A stretch of 64,000 nucleotides of DNA from Hymenobacter sp. HSC-4F20 (GTDB lineage Bacteria > Bacteroidota > Bacteroidia > Cytophagales > Hymenobacteraceae): positions 1,550,001 through 1,614,000 of the forward strand of contig NZ_JAHZTD010000001.1 in NCBI RefSeq assembly GCF_019599275.1, in the 5' to 3' direction. Every line of letters begins with the position of its first letter. The stretch's first letter is position 1. Shown in pieces: positions 61,050 through 64,000 of the stretch. Under the pieces are notes generated by a model. That model worked only from the letters and a program-made list of their open reading frames with translations, was not told the DNA's origin and searched no databases. A program made the translations under genes and the position numbers.

Positions 61050-63047
61050 ATGAGGTCGTACTCTCTCCTGTTTGTTACCGTATTCTGCAGCAGTGTTGCG
61101 CTGTCAGCTCCTGCGTGGGCCCAGCAAGCGCCCGCTAAGAAGCCGGCTCCTACCCCCACTCCTGCCAGCAAGGTCACTACGCCAGCTCCTACCCGTCCGG
61201 CTCCTACCAGCCCCACCAAGCCCGCTCCGGGTGCCACTGCCAAACTAGCCCCGGCCAAGCCAGCTGCTACAACCACTACGGCTACTAAGGCCGCGGCTCC
61301 TGCCACCAGCAAGGCGGCCGCACCGGCAACCAAGCCTGCTACCTCACCTACTACCTCCAAGCCTACTGTAACGGCCGCGCCGAAGCCTACGGGCCCGCCG
61401 CTGCCCGCCAACATGGGCTCCAGCGACCCAGCCACCCGCTACAAAAACGGCAAAACCCTGCTCGACCAAACCCGCTACGACCTGGCCATGCAGGAGCTGC
61501 TGCCCATTACGGCGGCTACCAGCAAGTTTCAGCAGGCTCCTGAAGCGGCTTACCTCTACGCCGTAGCCGCCAGCCGGGCTAAAAAATGGGCCGAGGCAGA
61601 GCAGATGCTCAACTTGCTCCGCACGGAGTACTCGCAGTGGTCTGCGCTGCCGGAGGCTTTCTTTCTGCAGGGGCAGGTTTCCTTCGAGCAAGGCGACTTC
61701 GACAACGCCCTGCGCGTGCTCAGCCAACTTCCGCCCGACCGTTTGGCCACGGAGCGTGAGAATATGAAGGCAGCGTACCTGCCCCGCATCAAAGACAAGG
61801 CTACCTTCCAGAACCTGCTGAAAGCCTACCCCCAGGATGCAACCCTGGCCCGCGCCTATGCCGATAAGCTTGCCAACGGCGGCTGGTACACCGAAGCCGA
61901 TAAGCCCCAGCTCGATCAGCTGATTACCCAGTTTGCCCTCGACCGGAGCCGGTATACTCCTCGCCCGCGGGCGCTCAAAAAGAGCACCTATAACATTGGG
62001 GTCCTCCTCCCCTTCGAGTTTGACGATACCAGCTGGGAAACGCGGCGCAAAAATCAGTTCGTTACTGACCTGTACGCAGGCATGCGTCTGGCCCAGGACT
62101 CGTTGCAGCGTGAAGGCCGGCCGGTGCAGCTATTTGCCTACGATACCGGCGCCGACACCCTCCAGCTGAAGCAAGTGCTGGCCCTACCCGAGCTAGCGGG
62201 CATGGACCTGATTATCGGCCCGGTGTATAAATCAGGCAGTAAGATTCTGGCCCGCTACGCCCAGCAAAAACAGATTGTGGTGGTCAACCCCTTGTCGCAG
62301 GACGGCGACTTGGTGCTCGATAATCCCTGGCACTACCTCTTTGAGCCCAGCACTGCTACGCAGGCCCGCCAGGCCGCTCAGTTTGCCTATTCCCGCCTCG
62401 GCGGAGCGCGCACGGCCGTGGTGCTCTACGAGGACACGAAAGATGAAACCGCCTTTGGCCAGGCCTACAAGCAAGCCTACGAAGCCCTGGGAGGCCGCGT
62501 GCTTCAGCTGCGCCGCATCAACTCCGATGTGGAAGAATCTCTGGCGGCAGGCTTCGCCGGAATTGATCTGAAAACCGTGGGGCATTTGGTAGTAGCTTCC
62601 GATGGAAAAAAGGCAGGTCCCTACACCCTGGGCGTCCTCAAGGCCCAGGATGCCCGCGTGCCGCTTATCACCTACGCTTCCTGGCTTGACAACAACCGTA
62701 TCGGGCTGGGCCAGCTTGATGCCCGCGACGTGTATTTCGTGCATCCCAAGTTTGTGGACCGGACCAGCCCAGGCGTGCGGCGAGTGCGCCAGCTCTACAC
62801 CCAGCGCCAGAACCTGCCCCCTTCTGTGTTTGCCCTTTCCGGCTTCGAGTTGCTGTACTTCTTCGCCAACCAGCTCCACCTCTACGGTCCGTCGTTTCAG
62901 CAGCCGCTGGCCAATGGCGGGCCAGTTTCGGGGGCGGTGTTCCAGGGCATCGGCTACCCCGGCGGCAGCCACGACAACCAGTACGTTCCGCTCACAAAAC
63001 TAGAGCGGTTGGAGGTGGAAGTCTTGAACCCAGTCGGGATTCGATAG
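61050..63047 (+). CDS. LppC/LpoA-like periplasmic protein with TPR-like part
   Basis: 665 residues. A signal peptide (SLLFVTVFCSSVALSAPAWAQ) is followed by a ~100-residue low-complexity Ala/Pro/Thr/Lys linker. Helical TPR-like repeats come next (ATRYKNGKTLLDQTRYDLAM, FLQGQVSFEQGDFDNALRVL), then a periplasmic-binding-protein fold (YNIGVLLPFEFDD, LIIGPVYKSGSKILARYAQQ, FALSGFELLYFFANQL). The combination of TPR and receptor-ligand-binding domains matches LppC/LpoA-type proteins, which in enterobacteria activate penicillin-binding proteins. That role here is an inference. ATG 61050 begins the signal peptide; the frame upstream is not needed. Confidence 0.85.
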   Translation: MRSYSLLFVTVFCSSVALSAPAWAQQAPAKKPAPTPTPASKVTTPAPTRPAPTSPTKPAPGATAKLAPAKPAATTTTATKAAAPATSKAAAPATKPATSPTTSKPTVTAAPKPTGPPLPANMGSSDPATRYKNGKTLLDQTRYDLAMQELLPITAATSKFQQAPEAAYLYAVAASRAKKWAEAEQMLNLLRTEYSQWSALPEAFFLQGQVSFEQGDFDNALRVLSQLPPDRLATERENMKAAYLPRIKDKATFQNLLKAYPQDATLARAYADKLANGGWYTEADKPQLDQLITQFALDRSRYTPRPRALKKSTYNIGVLLPFEFDDTSWETRRKNQFVTDLYAGMRLAQDSLQREGRPVQLFAYDTGADTLQLKQVLALPELAGMDLIIGPVYKSGSKILARYAQQKQIVVVNPLSQDGDLVLDNPWHYLFEPSTATQARQAAQFAYSRLGGARTAVVLYEDTKDETAFGQAYKQAYEALGGRVLQLRRINSDVEESLAAGFAGIDLKTVGHLVVASDGKKAGPYTLGVLKAQDARVPLITYASWLDNNRIGLGQLDARDVYFVHPKFVDRTSPGVRRVRQLYTQRQNLPPSVFALSGFELLYFFANQLHLYGPSFQQPLANGGPVSGAVFQGIGYPGGSHDNQYVPLTKLERLEVEVLNPVGIR

Positions 63048-63059
63048 GTTTTACTACTA

Positions 63060-63149
63060 GCGCGAAGCTCCAACTTTGCGCCCTGCTGAACCGCCTTTTT
63101 GAGCTGTTCTTCGAGTACCGTTCACTGATATGCGAAGCTGGAGCTTCGC
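63060..63149. repeat. GCGAAGCT intergenic repeats upstream of hemL
   Basis: GCGAAGCTCCAACTTTGCG near 63061 and the hairpin GCGAAGCT-GG-AGCTTCGC (63132-63149) are related sequences about 50 bases apart between the LppC-like gene and hemL. Confidence 0.55.
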
Positions 63150-63165
63150 ACTACATTCTGCTTTT

Positions 63166-64000
63166 ATGGAATCCTCCCATCTTACTACTACCTCCGAGCT
63201 GACCCTGACGACCAGCGACGAGCTGTTTACCCGCGCCAAAAACCACATTCCGGGCGGGGTTAACTCGCCGGTACGGGCGTTTCGGGCGGTAGGCGGCCAC
63301 CCCGTGTTTATGCAGTCGGCCAACGGGGCCTGGCTAACCGACGTGGACGGCAACCGCTACCTTGATTTCATCAACTCCTGGGGCCCAATGATTCTGGGCC
63401 ATGCCCCGCAGCTGGTGCTGGATGCCGTGCAGCAAGCGGTGCAGGGTTCGTTGTCGTTCGGGGCGCCCACGCGCCGTGAGGTGGAAATGGCGGAGCTTAT
63501 TAAGCAGATGGTGCCCAGCATCGAAAAAGTGCGCCTGGTAAACTCGGGCACGGAGGCCACTATGTCGGCTATCCGGGTGGCGCGCGGCTACACCGGCCGC
63601 AACAAACTCATCAAATTCGAAGGCTGCTACCACGGCCACGGCGACTCCTTCCTGATTGCTGCCGGCTCGGGTGCCCTAACCCTGGGGGCCCCCGACTCGC
63701 CGGGCGTAACCCAGGGCGTTGCCCAGGATACCCTCACGGTTCCTTACAACGACCTGGCTGCCGTAGAAACGATACTTGCAGCCAACGAAGGCCAGGTAGC
63801 GGCCCTGATTCTGGAGCCTGTAGTGGGCAATATGGGCCTGGTTGCCCCGCAGGAGGGCTACCTCCAGGGCTTGCGTGCACTGTGCACCCAGCATGGCATC
63901 GTGCTTATTTTCGATGAGGTGATGACCGGCTTCCGCCTCGCCCGGGGCGGCGCGCAGGAGCTCTACGGCATCACGCCCGATATGACGACCTTAGGCAAAA
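63166..64000 (+). CDS. hemL: Glutamate-1-semialdehyde 2,1-aminomutase, 5' part
   Basis: Converts glutamate-1-semialdehyde to 5-aminolevulinate in C5-pathway tetrapyrrole synthesis; PLP enzyme. The 278 residues present show [78 protein letters not shown], and [18 protein letters not shown], all diagnostic for HemL. The frame is open at the window end, just around the PLP lysine region (MTTLGK). ATG 63166 follows a TACATTCTG sequence by a few bases. Confidence 0.95.
   Translation, partial: MESSHLTTTSELTLTTSDELFTRAKNHIPGGVNSPVRAFRAVGGHPVFMQSANGAWLTDVDGNRYLDFINSWGPMILGHAPQLVLDAVQQAVQGSLSFGAPTRREVEMAELIKQMVPSIEKVRLVNSGTEATMSAIRVARGYTGRNKLIKFEGCYHGHGDSFLIAAGSGALTLGAPDSPGVTQGVAQDTLTVPYNDLAAVETILAANEGQVAALILEPVVGNMGLVAPQEGYLQGLRALCTQHGIVLIFDEVMTGFRLARGGAQELYGITPDMTTLGK

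Noticed and set aside
61130..61400. Possible tandem repeat or CRISPR-like periodicity
   Set aside because: It is the low-complexity Ala/Pro/Thr/Lys linker of the LppC-like protein; there are no regular repeats and spacers.
60917..61435. 172-codon Val/Ala/Gly-rich minus frame
   Set aside because: Antisense of the same low-complexity linker.

Overview
The window reads as chromosome of a GC-rich member of the Bacteroidota, most like Hymenobacter or a close Cytophagales relative. The signs are a C-terminal type IX secretion (T9SS) sorting domain, a SusC-like TonB receptor, promoters of the TTTG / TAnnTTTG type without Shine-Dalgarno sites, DUF2490, DUF4153 and DUF1361 proteins, LytS/LytTR signalling, and many intergenic inverted repeats. 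The genus is an inference. No tRNA, rRNA, CRISPR array, prophage or transposase was seen.

Layout. 1-2.7 kb: end of a T9SS-exported protein and ffh. 2.8-16.6 kb: a surface-glycan locus with a GT4 glycosyltransferase, an FkbH-like protein, and a nearly complete CMP-pseudaminic acid pathway (pseB, pseC, an SpsF-type cytidylyltransferase, a pseG-pseH fusion, pseI). It ends with a GT-B-like protein that may be the sugar transferase, a deacetylase-like protein and a flippase. 16.9-33.1 kb: a sulfur-assimilation region. It holds cysH-cysD-cysN-cobA-cysJ, then TonB receptor-DUF2490-cysI-(siroheme synthase/TauE fusion), then a convergent APC permease. 33.4-49 kb: housekeeping and envelope genes (EcsC, LytS/LytTR pair, Gfo/Idh oxidoreductase, M48 protease, DegT aminotransferase, GT2, FtsE-like ATPase, fructose-6-phosphate aldolase, SRP RNA, guaA, a frameshifted DUF4153 gene). 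49-64 kb: an AsmA-like protein, dGTPase, DUF1361, a TolC/HlyD/ABC exporter with a TetR regulator, an LppC-like lipoprotein-type protein, and the start of hemL.

Most notable observation. The sulfur region is bracketed by two near-identical regulatory modules, one upstream of cysH on the + strand and one upstream of the permease on the - strand. Each has a TTTG-N20/21-TAnnTTTG promoter and a SAM-I (S-box) riboswitch. In each, the 3' strand of stem P1 ends exactly 6 nt before a GTG-initiated short ORF, and that ORF ends in a run of cysteine codons directly before its stop (CCC-stop and CCCC-stop). A third, simpler poly-cysteine mini-ORF (13 codons, no SAM aptamer) lies upstream of the TonB receptor/cysI operon. 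So all three transcription units of the region appear to carry a cysteine-codon leader, and two combine it with SAM sensing. This suggests a two-input switch: SAM through the aptamer, Cys-tRNA through the leader peptide. I do not recognise it as a described Bacteroidota arrangement.

Other points of interest are near-leaderless genes whose -7 box sits 3-8 nt before the start codon, a terminator whose T-tract doubles as the next gene's -7 box, three enzyme fusions or replacements in the pse and siroheme pathways, and an exporter ATPase with degenerate catalytic motifs.
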